Positions 38,001 to 42,259 of a stretch of 64,000 nucleotides of DNA are shown here, in pieces. The first letter of the stretch is position 1; every line of letters starts with the position of its first letter. Made by a program: the position numbers and the translations under genes. The notes under the pieces were generated by a model that was given only the letters and a program-made list of their open reading frames with translations, did not search any database and was not told where the DNA came from. Origin of the DNA: Setophaga petechia. Taxonomy: Eukaryota; Chordata; Aves; Passeriformes; Parulidae. The stretch covers positions 22,900,235 to 22,964,234 of the forward strand of contig JANCRA010000005.1 of the NCBI GenBank assembly GCA_024362935.1. Direction: 5' to 3'.

Positions 38001-39875
38001 TAATAACAGGATTTGTGTGTTCTGTGCTTTCTGTTACATGCTGGGTTTATTCATCTGATATCATCCCTTTATAAAGTGACGCTTAATTCACATTCTAATA
38101 CAGCAGCACAGTTCATTTGTTCTAGTTTACACACAGCAAAACTACATCTCAGGTGGTTGCTAAACTCTTCTTGATACTCTTGCATTAACTGAGCTCTTCA
38201 CATTTGAACTGTAGCTGTGTATTAATACTTGACTTGTTTATAATAGACCAGTGTTATTAGAGATAGAGAAAAATTCTGATTTTTAAACTCACAATAATTC
38301 ATTGCAGGTAGAAAGGGTAGACATTACAGCACGATAAAGCAATGTAGTCCTTTTTTTATGCAATTAGTTATAGTAAAATCCTTTCCTGATTTTTCTGCTG
38401 CAGAAAACTAAATGCCAAGCCACTGTCAGATCTTTCAAACCAGTAGGATGTTTTTAGGGCAGGAAGGATATACCAGAATCTCACAATGTGAAAAAAACCT
38501 AACAAAAGGTTGACTCACAAGGTATCTGAGACTAACATACAAATATGGCGTATGCTATTAAAAATACTGCTATATCTTCACTTGGTAAGAAATCAAGTCC
38601 CCCTCCCAAGTACTCCGTAATATCATACAAATGAAATTAAACAAAATCACACATTGAATAATAATACTAGCCTCCCAACTTTTTCTGATTATATTTTTAG
38701 GTACTCATAATAATAATAATGAGAATTGTAAAAGCAGAAAAATTTTTCACAGAAAATTTACACTGTAGAGGCAAGAAGAGAAAATCAGGGTAATTAACTG
38801 AAGAATAAGGGCCAAATAATAGAATATGGCATGAAAAAGTGTCGTGGATGGAGACTGCAGGACATGTTCAAACACCAAATGTGTGAGCCTGTGTCATGCA
38901 AAGAGACCAAGGGATGAAATACATGGACCATAGATGTCAGAGATCTTTATAGTTGCACAGATCATGTGTTTGCACCTGTCACAGAGCATCTGAGTAGTGC
39001 TTTATGGTATGTGGATCATCACTTTGCTAATGCCTGTAAGACAATATAATTCCACAGCAGGAGCACATGTCATTTCTCCTTAGTCACTGCCGAGGTCAGA
39101 GACACTCTTAGAACAGGGTGTTGAGTCTCTGGTAACACTGTCTCAGGGGTTTGCTTGGAGTTTTGCACAAGATAGGGTGTTTGAATAGTATGTAGACTAA
39201 AGAAATCAAGTATCCTTTAAATTGCATGGTATCTTTAAATTGCACAGGCCATTTATATTAATCCAGCCTTGTGCTAACATCATGATCACCATACACATCT
39301 GTTTTTTAGCACACGAGGGTTTTCTGCCCTCTTCAGTGGCCAGTTGGGCCTAGATTTTGTGCTTTTAATCCCCCTCCTAGAACTCTGGAATTAAGTAAAC
39401 TTAAGGGCAGAAACTTAAGGGAAGCAGAAATACAGCTTAGCTAGAGTAAACCTTAACAAAAGGTCTTGGAAAAACTAGCATAAATCCTACTTTTTGCACC
39501 CTGACTTCTAATTCTGCCCAGTCATCATCCAAATGAGGTTATTGTATCGGCAGCCACATGAAGTTCCCTTATTAGCACAGTATGTATTTTTATGCATATA
39601 CATTTCAAGGAGTGGTTCAGCACGGTATGATATGGATGTATATCCACATTTCAGCACTCATCTTGACCCATTCATACCAGATTATGATCTATGAAAAGTG
39701 TCATCATTTTTGTCATCATAAACATTAGAAAAGAAATTAGTGCTAAACAATAGCCAATCTTGGAATGATGAATCAAAGCCTTACCACTAATATGAGCCTC
39801 AAAGGTTGCGGCACTACCCTCCAGTGCCACAACACTTTGTAACGGCTGTGTGAATGTTGGGGCTTTCGTCGTCAT
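1..39875 (-). CDS. TTN: titin, N-terminal part (Z-disc and proximal I-band), coding span
   Basis: This is the coding span of the 5' part of the giant sarcomere protein titin. Titin anchors in the Z-disc through its N-terminus and acts as a molecular spring in the I-band. The ATG at 39873-39875 (context AAAGATGA, A at -3) starts a protein beginning [16 protein letters not shown], which matches the start of vertebrate titin. About 47 exons are visible with GT-AG sites, nearly all Ig exons in phase 1. Domain order is Z1, Z2, SP-rich insert, Z-repeats, Z3-Z9, I1-I15, then alternative novex cassettes. The gene runs off the left edge inside the novex-3-like exon. The order and lengths match human exons 2-48 except for fewer Z-repeat exons and one extra Ig exon. 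Identification is secure; which exons are used in which muscle is not visible here. Confidence 0.97.
2018..3092 (-). other. TTN: TTN intron 47, with repeated inverted motif
   Basis: Intron between exon 47 and the novex-3-like exon. It contains a 14-bp inverted repeat (2166-2179 and 2485-2498) with a third partial copy at 2379-2389, and a 9-G run near 2531. No coding signal was seen. Confidence 0.75.
2166..2498. repeat. 14-bp inverted repeat pair with a middle partial copy
   Basis: GTTCGAATAAACGC at 2166-2179 is matched exactly by its reverse complement at 2485-2498. GAATAAACGCC occurs again at 2379-2389. The similarity of the outer copies continues a few bases if a 5-base gap is allowed. The 333-bp unit could be a small element with terminal inverted repeats, but no target-site duplication is evident. 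Confidence 0.6.
3093..3149 (-). CDS. TTN: TTN exon 47, 57-nt linker exon
   Basis: Acceptor tattctag at 3150-3151 and donor GTACAA at 3092 bound 57 nt in phase 1-1. It reads [19 protein letters not shown], very close to the human 19-residue segment that links Ig I15 to the N2B region. It is short, acidic and probably helical. It is the constitutive exon that flanks the alternative novex cassettes. Confidence 0.93.
3150..3577 (-). other. TTN: TTN intron before exon 47
   Basis: A 428-bp AT-rich intron with the polypyrimidine tract for exon 47. Nothing else was recognised. Confidence 0.75.
3578..4096 (-). CDS. TTN: extra TTN Ig cassette exon between novex-2 and exon 47
   Basis: This 519-nt exon (173 codons, phase 1-1) has acceptor ttattcttacctag and donor CAG|GTTGGC. 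The first ~85 residues are a Lys/Glu/Ser-rich linker. The rest is an Ig domain with the usual B-strand Cys (VFLFCIMKG), a core Trp (VVWLCNQ) and the YKC motif (HEGIYKC), ending STHLKVTG. The layout, linker plus one Ig in a frame-neutral exon, is that of novex-1 and novex-2. In the human order as I know it, exon 46 (novex-2) is followed by the 57-nt exon 47, so this exon has no obvious human partner. The coding call is strong; its absence from other species is untested. Confidence 0.88.
4097..5189 (-). other. TTN: TTN intron, no feature seen
   Basis: A 1.1-kb AT-rich intron between the novex-2-like exon and the extra Ig cassette. No coding or repeat signal was recognised. Confidence 0.7.
5190..5768 (-). 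CDS. TTN: TTN novex-2-like exon (human exon 46)
   Basis: 579 nt, 193 codons, phase 1-1, with acceptor gattacacag and donor AAAG|GTGGTT. A Ser/Thr/Gln-rich linker of about 105 residues ([15 protein letters not shown] onward) precedes an Ig domain starting near [11 protein letters not shown] and ending [14 protein letters not shown]...SAILTVK. Human novex-2 titin is longer than N2B titin by 192 residues, which matches this size and place. It is a frame-neutral alternative exon, used in the human novex-2 cardiac isoform. Confidence 0.87.
5769..6379 (-). other. TTN: TTN intron between novex-1- and novex-2-like exons
   Basis: A 611-bp AT-rich intron. Nothing else was recognised. Confidence 0.7.
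6380..6754 (-). CDS. TTN: TTN novex-1-like exon (human exon 45)
   Basis: 375 nt, exactly 125 codons, phase 1-1, with acceptor gcttcttttcag and donor GAAG|GTAAAG. A linker of about 35 residues ([14 protein letters not shown]) precedes an Ig domain with KIQWFHNQQ and [16 protein letters not shown]. Human novex-1 titin exceeds N2B titin by 125 residues, identical to this length, and the exon directly follows exon 44. It is an alternative, frame-neutral cassette. Confidence 0.9.
6755..7432 (-). other. TTN: TTN intron 44, no feature seen
   Basis: A 678-bp AT-rich intron between exon 44 and the novex-1-like exon. No repeat or coding signal was recognised. Confidence 0.7.
7433..7621 (-). CDS. TTN: TTN exon 44, second half of Ig I15
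   Basis: 189 nt, phase 1-1. It reads [20 protein letters not shown] through [16 protein letters not shown] and ends LKLEG. It completes the Ig domain begun in exon 43, the last of the proximal tandem Ig segment. The sequence is nearly identical to the human counterpart. Confidence 0.96.
7622..9650 (-). other. TTN: TTN intron 43, contains a CR1 fragment
   Basis: A 2.0-kb intron splitting Ig I15. It holds one CR1 LINE 3' fragment (about 8428-8608). The rest is AT-rich with no coding signal. Confidence 0.75.
8428..8608 (+). mobile_element. CR1 LINE 3'-end fragment
   Basis: Typical avian CR1 3' sequence: caggctgcccagtgaggt, ccctggaggtatttaaaa, gttggactggatgatcttt, then acctaaatgattctac. It is 5'-truncated, diverged, and antisense to TTN. 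It is a non-functional remnant. Confidence 0.88.
9651..9776 (-). CDS. TTN: TTN exon 43, first part of Ig I15
   Basis: 126 nt, phase 1-1. It reads [20 protein letters not shown] through CFQCRVSGT. It supplies the A-C strands of the Ig domain finished by exon 44. Human has an exon at the same place with the same split. Confidence 0.95.
9864..10148 (-). CDS. TTN: TTN exon 42, Ig I14
   Basis: 285 nt, phase 1-1. A whole Ig domain starts [20 protein letters not shown], with [12 protein letters not shown] and [18 protein letters not shown]. It keeps the canonical Cys pair and core Trp, like its human counterpart. Confidence 0.96.
10149..10713 (-). other. TTN: TTN intron 41, no feature seen
   Basis: A 565-bp intron. 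A short purine-rich run lies near the exon 42 acceptor side. Nothing else was recognised. Confidence 0.7.
10714..10945 (-). CDS. TTN: TTN exon 41, main part of Ig I13
   Basis: 232 nt, entering in phase 0 and leaving in phase 1. It reads [31 protein letters not shown] and [16 protein letters not shown]. As in human, this proximal-tandem Ig lacks the usual Cys pair in its B and F strands. It joins exon 40 inside the domain. Confidence 0.95.
11147..11312 (-). CDS. TTN: TTN exon 40, end of Ig I12 and start of I13
   Basis: 166 nt, phase 2 in and phase 0 out. It reads [32 protein letters not shown], then [14 protein letters not shown] as the first strand of the next Ig. The split matches the human exon. 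Confidence 0.94.
11402..11543 (-). CDS. TTN: TTN exon 39, first half of Ig I12
   Basis: 142 nt, phase 1 in and phase 2 out. It reads [30 protein letters not shown] and [14 protein letters not shown], with the arginine codon split across the intron. Confidence 0.95.
11630..11890 (-). CDS. TTN: TTN exon 38, Ig I11
   Basis: 261 nt, phase 1-1, one complete Ig. It contains [30 protein letters not shown] and [12 protein letters not shown]. It is very close to the human I-band Ig at the same place. Confidence 0.96.
11891..12322 (-). other. TTN: TTN intron 37, no feature seen
   Basis: A 432-bp AT-rich intron with no recognised feature. Confidence 0.7.
12323..12583 (-). CDS. TTN: TTN exon 37, Ig I10
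   Basis: 261 nt, phase 1-1. A whole Ig contains [40 protein letters not shown] and [15 protein letters not shown]. The donor is C|GTATGT. Confidence 0.96.
12728..12988 (-). CDS. TTN: TTN exon 36, Ig I9
   Basis: 261 nt, phase 1-1. A whole Ig contains [31 protein letters not shown] and [17 protein letters not shown]. Its boundaries equal those of the human exon. Confidence 0.96.
13080..13343 (-). CDS. TTN: TTN exon 35, Ig I8
   Basis: 264 nt, phase 1-1. A whole Ig contains [32 protein letters not shown] and [15 protein letters not shown]. Confidence 0.96.
13344..13778 (-). other. TTN: TTN intron 34, T/G-rich low complexity
   Basis: A 435-bp intron. Positions about 13545-13690 are T/G-rich on the plus strand, with short ttgtttgttt-like runs. 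No gene signal was seen. Confidence 0.7.
13779..14039 (-). CDS. TTN: TTN exon 34, Ig I7
   Basis: 261 nt, phase 1-1. A whole Ig contains [29 protein letters not shown] and [17 protein letters not shown]. Confidence 0.96.
14040..14589 (-). other. TTN: TTN intron 33, carries a perfect hairpin
   Basis: A 550-bp intron containing the 34-bp perfect inverted repeat at 14472-14550, about 40 nt inside the donor of exon 33. The rest shows nothing recognisable. Confidence 0.8.
14472..14550. repeat. perfect 34-bp inverted repeat, 11-nt loop
   Basis: The left arm (14472-14505) is the exact reverse complement of the right arm (14517-14550), with spacer aaatacccaat. The flanking 10-mer tgctccaagt recurs directly at 14480-14489 and 14547-14556. 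TACCCAATAG is also repeated across the loop and right arm. It would form a strong hairpin in the titin pre-mRNA. Confidence 0.95.
14590..14850 (-). CDS. TTN: TTN exon 33, Ig I6
   Basis: 261 nt, phase 1-1. A whole Ig contains [30 protein letters not shown] and [17 protein letters not shown]. Confidence 0.96.
14951..15214 (-). CDS. TTN: TTN exon 32, Ig I5
   Basis: 264 nt, phase 1-1. A whole Ig contains [38 protein letters not shown] and [16 protein letters not shown]. Confidence 0.96.
15322..15594 (-). CDS. TTN: TTN exon 31, Ig I4
   Basis: 273 nt, phase 1-1. A whole Ig contains [38 protein letters not shown] and [16 protein letters not shown]. The donor is A|GTAAGT. Confidence 0.96.
15738..16004 (-). 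CDS. TTN: TTN exon 30, Ig I3
   Basis: 267 nt, phase 1-1. A whole Ig contains [32 protein letters not shown] and [19 protein letters not shown]. Confidence 0.96.
16279..16560 (-). CDS. TTN: TTN exon 29, Ig I2
   Basis: 282 nt, phase 1-1. A whole Ig contains [40 protein letters not shown] and [17 protein letters not shown]. Confidence 0.96.
16652..18342 (-). CDS. TTN: TTN exon 28, end of Z7, Ig Z8, Z9, KE-rich linker, Ig I1
   Basis: 1,691 nt, phase 2 in and phase 1 out, the largest fully contained exon here. From the N-terminus it has the C-terminal half of Ig Z7 ([16 protein letters not shown]), an acidic linker ([18 protein letters not shown]), Ig Z8 ([12 protein letters not shown]), a short linker, Ig Z9 ([16 protein letters not shown]), and a Lys/Glu-rich helical linker of about 120 residues ([16 protein letters not shown] type). 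It ends with Ig I1 ([13 protein letters not shown]), the first I-band Ig. The sequence and length match human exon 28. Many plus-strand ORFs over this exon are antisense shadows. Confidence 0.97.
18343..18847 (-). other. TTN: TTN intron 27, no feature seen
   Basis: A 505-bp AT-rich intron with no recognised feature. Confidence 0.7.
18848..19016 (-). CDS. TTN: TTN exon 27, first half of Ig Z7
   Basis: 169 nt, phase 1 in and phase 2 out. It reads [39 protein letters not shown]. The split lysine codon is completed by exon 28. The donor AAA|GTAAGG is strong. Confidence 0.95.
19142..19306 (-). CDS. TTN: TTN exon 26, second half of Ig Z6
   Basis: 165 nt, phase 1-1. It reads [38 protein letters not shown]. 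It completes the Ig domain begun in exon 25. Confidence 0.95.
19414..19637 (-). CDS. TTN: TTN exon 25, SP-rich insert and first half of Ig Z6
   Basis: 224 nt, phase 2 in and phase 1 out. It begins with an Arg/Ser/Pro segment ([20 protein letters not shown]), likely a target of proline-directed kinases as proposed for titin Z-insertions. It then reads [20 protein letters not shown] and the first Ig strands up to ETYWFHNG. Human has more copies of its related R(M)SPA repeat here. Confidence 0.94.
19895..20139 (-). CDS. TTN: TTN exon 24, second half of Ig Z5
   Basis: 245 nt, phase 0 in and phase 2 out. It reads [40 protein letters not shown], then a Pro-rich tail ([16 protein letters not shown]). 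Confidence 0.95.
20140..20700 (-). other. TTN: TTN intron 23, no feature seen
   Basis: A 561-bp intron splitting Ig Z5. It has a short A-run on the plus strand near 20668. Nothing else was recognised. Confidence 0.7.
20701..20931 (-). CDS. TTN: TTN exon 23, acidic linker and first half of Ig Z5
   Basis: 231 nt, phase 0-0. It reads [20 protein letters not shown], an acidic stretch ([20 protein letters not shown]), then [15 protein letters not shown]. The Ig continues in exon 24. Confidence 0.95.
21049..21254 (-). CDS. TTN: TTN exon 22, Z-disc linker
   Basis: 206 nt, phase 1 in and phase 0 out. A charged linker reads [20 protein letters not shown] and [20 protein letters not shown]. It has no Ig and is probably helical. 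It links Ig Z4 to Z5. Confidence 0.95.
21510..21652 (-). CDS. TTN: TTN exon 21, second half of Ig Z4
   Basis: 143 nt, phase 2 in and phase 1 out. It reads [38 protein letters not shown]. It completes the Ig from exon 20. Confidence 0.95.
21653..22361 (-). other. TTN: TTN intron 20, no feature seen
   Basis: A 709-bp AT-rich intron with no recognised feature. Confidence 0.7.
22362..22574 (-). CDS. TTN: TTN exon 20, first half of Ig Z4
   Basis: 213 nt, phase 2-2. It reads [20 protein letters not shown], then [20 protein letters not shown] and [16 protein letters not shown]. It matches human Z4 with its preceding acidic linker. Confidence 0.95.
22687..22747 (-). CDS. TTN: TTN exon 19, short linker
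   Basis: 61 nt, phase 1 in and phase 2 out. It reads [20 protein letters not shown] then a split arginine. The Thr/Glu-rich linker lies between Ig Z3 and Z4. Confidence 0.92.
22748..23263 (-). other. TTN: TTN intron 18, mostly a CR1 insertion
   Basis: A 516-bp intron, more than half of it CR1-derived. The CR1 3' end lies about 7 bp from the exon 18 donor. Confidence 0.8.
22967..23256 (+). mobile_element. CR1 LINE 3'-end fragment next to a splice donor
   Basis: CR1 landmarks in order are ggtttagtttgaatataaag, ggaaccagttgcccatgagt, ctggaagcatttaaaagaca, gatgtggcacctagggata, tgatggacttggcagtttt, and a terminal attctatgattctata. It is antisense to TTN, 5'-truncated and diverged. Position 23256 is about 7 bp from the donor GT of exon 18. 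Confidence 0.92.
23264..23522 (-). CDS. TTN: TTN exon 18, Ig Z3
   Basis: 259 nt, phase 0 in and phase 1 out. It reads [60 protein letters not shown]. It is a complete Ig with canonical Cys and Trp. Confidence 0.96.
23523..23981 (-). other. TTN: TTN intron 17, no feature seen
   Basis: A 459-bp AT-rich intron with no recognised feature. Confidence 0.7.
23982..24047 (-). CDS. TTN: TTN exon 17, Pro-rich linker
   Basis: 66 nt, phase 0-0, 22 codons. It reads [20 protein letters not shown] then VA. Length and sequence match the human linker before Ig Z3. The donor is GCA|GTAAGT. Confidence 0.94.
24304..24579 (-). CDS. TTN: TTN exon 16, Z-disc linker after the Z-repeats
   Basis: 276 nt, phase 0-0, 92 codons. 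It reads [40 protein letters not shown] and [20 protein letters not shown]. It is a charged, non-Ig linker conserved with human. Confidence 0.95.
24580..25649 (-). other. TTN: TTN intron 15, no feature seen
   Basis: A 1.07-kb AT-rich intron. No coding signal or recognised repeat. Confidence 0.7.
25650..25769 (-). CDS. TTN: TTN exon 15, linker with SP motif
   Basis: 120 nt, phase 0-0, 40 codons. It reads [20 protein letters not shown] then [20 protein letters not shown]. The [12 protein letters not shown] core is the same as in human titin. Confidence 0.94.
25883..26158 (-). CDS. TTN: TTN exon 14, last Z-repeat (Zr7-like) and tail
   Basis: 276 nt, phase 0-0, 92 codons. It begins [20 protein letters not shown] then RVRSPWQP, the conserved hydrophobic helix of the last Z-repeat, which in human is the strongest titin site for the C-terminal EF-hand domain of alpha-actinin. 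The rest ([32 protein letters not shown]) is linker. It crosslinks titin to the Z-disc. Confidence 0.95.
26159..28352 (-). other. TTN: TTN intron between Z-repeat exons, with a Z-repeat remnant
   Basis: A 2.19-kb intron between the third intact middle Z-repeat exon and exon 14. It contains the degenerate Z-repeat exon at about 27784-27888. Human has five exons between exons 8 and 14; here only three are intact. I saw no second remnant. Confidence 0.75.
27784..27888 (-). pseudogene. degenerate titin Z-repeat exon
   Basis: After a plausible acceptor (ctag), the frame reads [20 protein letters not shown] then [16 protein letters not shown]. This aligns with the intact Z-repeat exon at 28353-28490 for about 35 codons. 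The last ~11 codons (the EQ...E-K/Q end) and the donor are gone. The frame instead runs on to a TAA at 27739-27741. No phase-0 consensus donor is present, so inclusion would truncate titin. I call it a decayed copy. Confidence 0.75.
28353..28490 (-). CDS. TTN: TTN middle Z-repeat exon (third intact)
   Basis: 138 nt, phase 0-0, 46 codons. It reads [40 protein letters not shown] then REK. This is the standard Z-repeat exon length; these repeats form short helices that bind alpha-actinin and vary in number between muscles and species. Confidence 0.93.
28491..29235 (-). other. TTN: TTN intron between Z-repeat exons, no feature seen
   Basis: A 745-bp AT-rich intron. No additional Z-repeat copy was recognised. 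Confidence 0.7.
29236..29373 (-). CDS. TTN: TTN middle Z-repeat exon (second intact)
   Basis: 138 nt, phase 0-0, 46 codons. It reads [40 protein letters not shown] then EQ. It is a canonical Z-repeat with KAKEQE in the middle. Confidence 0.93.
29374..30385 (-). other. TTN: TTN intron between Z-repeat exons, no feature seen
   Basis: A 1.0-kb AT-rich intron with no recognised feature. Confidence 0.7.
30386..30505 (-). CDS. TTN: TTN exon 9, short middle Z-repeat (first intact)
   Basis: 120 nt, phase 0-0, 40 codons, six shorter than the other middle Z-repeats. It reads [20 protein letters not shown] then [20 protein letters not shown]. It lacks the residues around the PxV segment near the N-terminal side. 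Splice sites are normal. Confidence 0.9.
30506..30977 (-). other. TTN: TTN intron 8, no feature seen
   Basis: A 472-bp purine-rich, AT-rich intron. Nothing recognised. Confidence 0.7.
30978..31130 (-). CDS. TTN: TTN exon 8, first Z-repeat (Zr1-like)
   Basis: 153 nt, phase 0-0, 51 codons. It reads [20 protein letters not shown] then [20 protein letters not shown]. The [11 protein letters not shown] helix is shared with the last Z-repeat in exon 14. The outer repeats are thus conserved while the middle ones differ. Confidence 0.95.
31373..31658 (-). CDS. TTN: TTN exon 7, Z-disc insert
   Basis: 286 nt, phase 2 in and phase 0 out. It reads [20 protein letters not shown] (SP-motif end of the Z-insertion), then [16 protein letters not shown] and [20 protein letters not shown]. 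Human has the same core. Confidence 0.95.
31659..33382 (-). other. TTN: TTN intron 6, no feature seen
   Basis: A 1.72-kb intron. No recognised repeat or coding signal. Confidence 0.7.
33383..33624 (-). CDS. TTN: TTN exon 6, Z-insertion with SP motifs
   Basis: 242 nt, phase 0 in and phase 2 out. It reads [40 protein letters not shown], then [20 protein letters not shown]. These SPSP/PSPVR motifs are the titin Z-disc sites reported to be phosphorylated in developing muscle. Confidence 0.95.
33716..33804 (-). CDS. TTN: TTN exon 5, linker after Ig Z2
   Basis: 89 nt, phase 1 in and phase 0 out. It reads [20 protein letters not shown] then QTRQARIEK. It is a basic linker between the telethonin-binding Igs and the Z-insertion. 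Confidence 0.94.
33805..34539 (-). other. TTN: TTN intron 4, no feature seen
   Basis: A 735-bp AT-rich intron with no recognised feature. Confidence 0.7.
34540..34827 (-). CDS. TTN: TTN exon 4, Ig Z2
   Basis: 288 nt, phase 1-1. It reads [40 protein letters not shown] and [20 protein letters not shown]. With Z1 it forms the Z1Z2 pair that two titin molecules use to bind telethonin (TCAP) at the Z-disc edge. Confidence 0.97.
34828..35480 (-). other. TTN: TTN intron 3, with a short repeat near the donor
   Basis: A 653-bp intron. Three copies of aaatctctct lie at 35400-35440, 40-80 nt inside the donor. Nothing else was seen. Confidence 0.7.
35400..35440. repeat. three aaatctctct copies with internal inverted match
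   Basis: AAATCTCTCT occurs at 35400-35409, 35420-35429 and 35431-35440. AGAGATTT at 35411-35418 is complementary to the start of each copy, so a small hairpin can form. Confidence 0.85.
35481..35684 (-). CDS. TTN: TTN exon 3, main part of Ig Z1
   Basis: 204 nt, phase 1-1. It reads [40 protein letters not shown] and [20 protein letters not shown]. It completes the first Ig of titin. Confidence 0.97.
35685..39784 (-). other. TTN: TTN intron 2, no gene seen
   Basis: A 4.1-kb AT-rich intron, the longest TTN intron here, splitting Ig Z1. I recognised no coding exon, RNA gene or mobile element. Confidence 0.65.
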
Positions 39876-39888
39876 CTTTACAGGCACT
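39785..39888 (-). CDS. TTN: TTN exon 2, start codon and first strands of Ig Z1
   Basis: 104 nt. The acceptor ttgcttgcag precedes 13 nt of 5'UTR, then ATG at 39873-39875 and 91 coding nt ending in phase 1. It reads [20 protein letters not shown] then [15 protein letters not shown] at 39885-39887 is in frame but falls in the UTR. The start was chosen from the human protein start and the Kozak context. Confidence 0.97.
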
Positions 39889-41257
39889 CTGCAAGCAAAA
39901 TAAACCCATAATTAGATATCAATGGTGAAAATGTTATTATATCCACATACTTCTTGCAAGATTTTAAGACTATATGCAGATATTCTCTGAACAATTTACT
40001 CTTCTCAGTTTTAAATTGGAACAACCTGGTGAAGTGCAAATATTGTGGGTTTTGACAAATTTGTATTGCAAATTAGTCTTGGAACATGTTTGGCTGAATT
40101 GGATGGAAAACCATTATAATTAGTGGAGCTGTGGCACTTGCTTTAGCAGTGCAAGTATGCAGCAGGAGACAAAATTCTGCTTGACCCACTGTGTGACCTT
40201 CCACAGGTCATTCAGGCTGCCTCTCTTTGTCTACTAACTTGTTTTATCTGACAGGAAAAAATTACCCTGTATAATTTTAAAAAATATTTTGCTGGTGCAA
40301 AATATTTGCATTCTGCAATGACAAGACAACTAGGTCACTAAGAAGCAATTGAAAGAAATGTGGAAATCTACAATGTGTTTAGTTTAATAACACCAATAAT
40401 GTGTTAATAACTTATTAATAATAAATAATAATAATGAATTTTTCATTATTAATAATGCAATAAGAATCAAAAGACGCTATTTTAAAATCACTCTGTAAAC
40501 ACTGAATAATTTCACTTTATAGAAGCATATTGAAGGATGCAGATAAAATTCTCCTCTTTCTTAGAGAGTCTCTCAGTGGAATTTTGAGTATGGAAAGACA
40601 GCCACCTTCGAAATGTGAGCTAGGATATAAAGTAGCCACTGACACTGATGGTTTGAACAACTGCAAAGCCATATGAAATCTGAAAGAAAGTTTGCTTTCT
40701 CTTGCTATGCCACAAGATCTTTGAAATAACACACTGCCACTAGAAAAGCTTGTGTGTTGATATTTTATATTTGCATGACCTATTTATTAACTGATGTTGA
40801 ATTGTACAGTTTTTAAAAAGGTAGCTCTTATTTTCTTAGTATTATCATACATCCATTAAAGTTACCTTATTTCTTATTAAAAAAATTCACTCAGAGCTTA
40901 TCTGGTATCAAAAACCAGAAAAATCCCACAATATTTCAAGGCAAACTTACTCATGTATTTACTTCCCTTTATTTTTGCTCTTGTGCCTGATTTTGTGACA
41001 GTCTCAAGGTCAAATTAAAAATGAGAAAGTGAAGTTTCTTTCACTATGAGTCAAATTTATTCTACCTCTCACAGGGGTGAAAATTCTTCATTACTTGGGT
41101 TCCTTCATAGAAAACAGGGCCTGATGCATACATGAAATAAGAGCATAAGGGCAGAACTGGATATTGAATTGGAATTTTCAGGTTCAGTTATGACTATGTT
41201 TTGAAGCTCAATTAAAATAAATGGGAATAATTTTACAATACAATTAAACATTATGAA

Positions 41258-41316
<59 letters not shown>

Positions 41317-41953
41317 GTTTCCAGAGGAGAACAGAAATAATTTAATTGAGAATAATTTCTATCGTGATCCCACAAAGTTTCTATATTTCATTGTCCAAGC
41401 AAATTCTGGTGATGAAGATCTGATCTTATAAGGCTTCTTGTATAATTAGAATTGAAAGTATGCATCTAAAATGTCATGTTCCAGAAATAACCTTCACAGC
41501 CATGAATGACAGCAGACAAGTGTTCCAGAGCTGCTGTGTAACTGATACCTTAGCAGTTGTTTTCCTTAAAAAGTCATCAGCACTTAGTTGATACCATGTG
41601 CATTTTATCAGAGCTATTCTTGGAGCTTCTCAGTTTATCTCTCAGCAGCATAACCTTGAACACTCCCAACAGAAAGGAGTTTTTAAGTTAAGCACATGTT
41701 TCCATGCACGTTTAAAATTGTAATTTATGTGGTCTTTAGCAATAAAATACCCTGGAAAAAAAACCTTTTTGCTGAGAGTTATCAAAGCTTACTCCACAAA
41801 TTAAGGCTATAACCTTGACAGAGCATTTAAATGTTTCATGTCTATACCCAAAATCTACAACTCCCTGTGAGAAAATTTATAAATAATAGATTGTATCAGA
41901 ATTATTAGTGACTGATAAAAGACTTATTACACCAGCAGAAACATGCTACTAAC
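39889..41953 (-). other. TTN: TTN intron 1, with a TA microsatellite
   Basis: A 2.07-kb AT-rich intron. It contains (TA)n at 41260-41312 and an ATT/AAT-rich tract at about 40405-40465. No coding signal was seen. Confidence 0.7.
41260..41312. repeat. (TA)n microsatellite
   Basis: About 53 bp of alternating TA with one interruption (tacata) near 41291-41293. Confidence 0.95.
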
Positions 41954-42077
41954 CTGATCTCTCAAAGTGCCTGCAAGAGTGGGCTAAGCCCAACGAAATC
42001 TTCTTGAACGACGTCCTTATCCAGAGTAAGATTTTTTTAGACAATCCCAGCATGAGAATTGAAGAGCCTCTAATCAT
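41954..42077 (-). other. upstream ORF in the TTN leader (exon 1 part)
   Basis: An ATG at 42075-42077 opens a frame of 41 codons plus one base in exon 1. After splicing it continues into exon 2 with GAG TGC CTG TAA, ending at 39878, 2 nt before the titin ATG. The total is 44 codons. The context at -3 is T, so initiation is probably weak. A second in-frame ATG lies at 42051-42053. Confidence 0.65.
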
Positions 42078-42119
42078 AAAAACAAAACTACACAGTCTTG
42101 ACAGTGTAGTTTTGTTTTT
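42078..42119 (-). repeat. 16-bp perfect hairpin in the TTN 5'UTR
   Basis: AAAAACAAAACTACAC (42078-42093) is the exact reverse complement of 42104-42119. The loop is 10 nt and could add a short GTC/GAC pairing. In the mRNA the stem ends immediately before the upstream ATG. Confidence 0.93.
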
Positions 42120-42190
42120 TTGCAATCCCTACACCCGAGGCGAGGCGGGGAATGCACGACTGCTCAGAAGTGCTAACATAGTTGTTTCGC

Positions 42191-42251
42191 TTTATATACC
42201 CCAGCTCTGCTGACACGTCTGCCTCATCATGCCAGTGCTAGCTCTGATTGG
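42191..42251 (-). promoter_or_regulatory. TTN: TTN core promoter (TATA and CCAAT boxes)
   Basis: On the minus strand TATATAAA lies at 42191-42198, and CCAAT (AAACCAATCAG) at 42247-42251, about 50 nt upstream. A CArG-like CCAAAATTAG (one mismatch) is at 42331-42340; such serum-response-factor sites are common in sarcomeric genes. The elements are seen; function is inferred from spacing to exon 1. Confidence 0.75.
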
Positions 42252-42259
42252 TTTCCTGA

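Larger units (their letters stand above)
41954..42171 (-). other. TTN: TTN non-coding exon 1 (5'UTR)
   Basis: Inferred exon from a predicted start at about 42171 (Inr-like GCACTTC, 27 nt below the TATA box) to the donor GATCAG|GTTAGT at 41953. Its length, about 218 nt, suits a titin leader. It contains a 16-bp hairpin (42078-42119) and an upstream ORF. The 5' end is a prediction; the donor is well supported because it joins cleanly to exon 2. Confidence 0.7.

Noticed and set aside
39885..39887. An upstream in-frame GTG as the titin start
   Set aside because: It lies four codons above the ATG within 13 nt of leader. The ATG has a good context and matches the known titin N-terminus.
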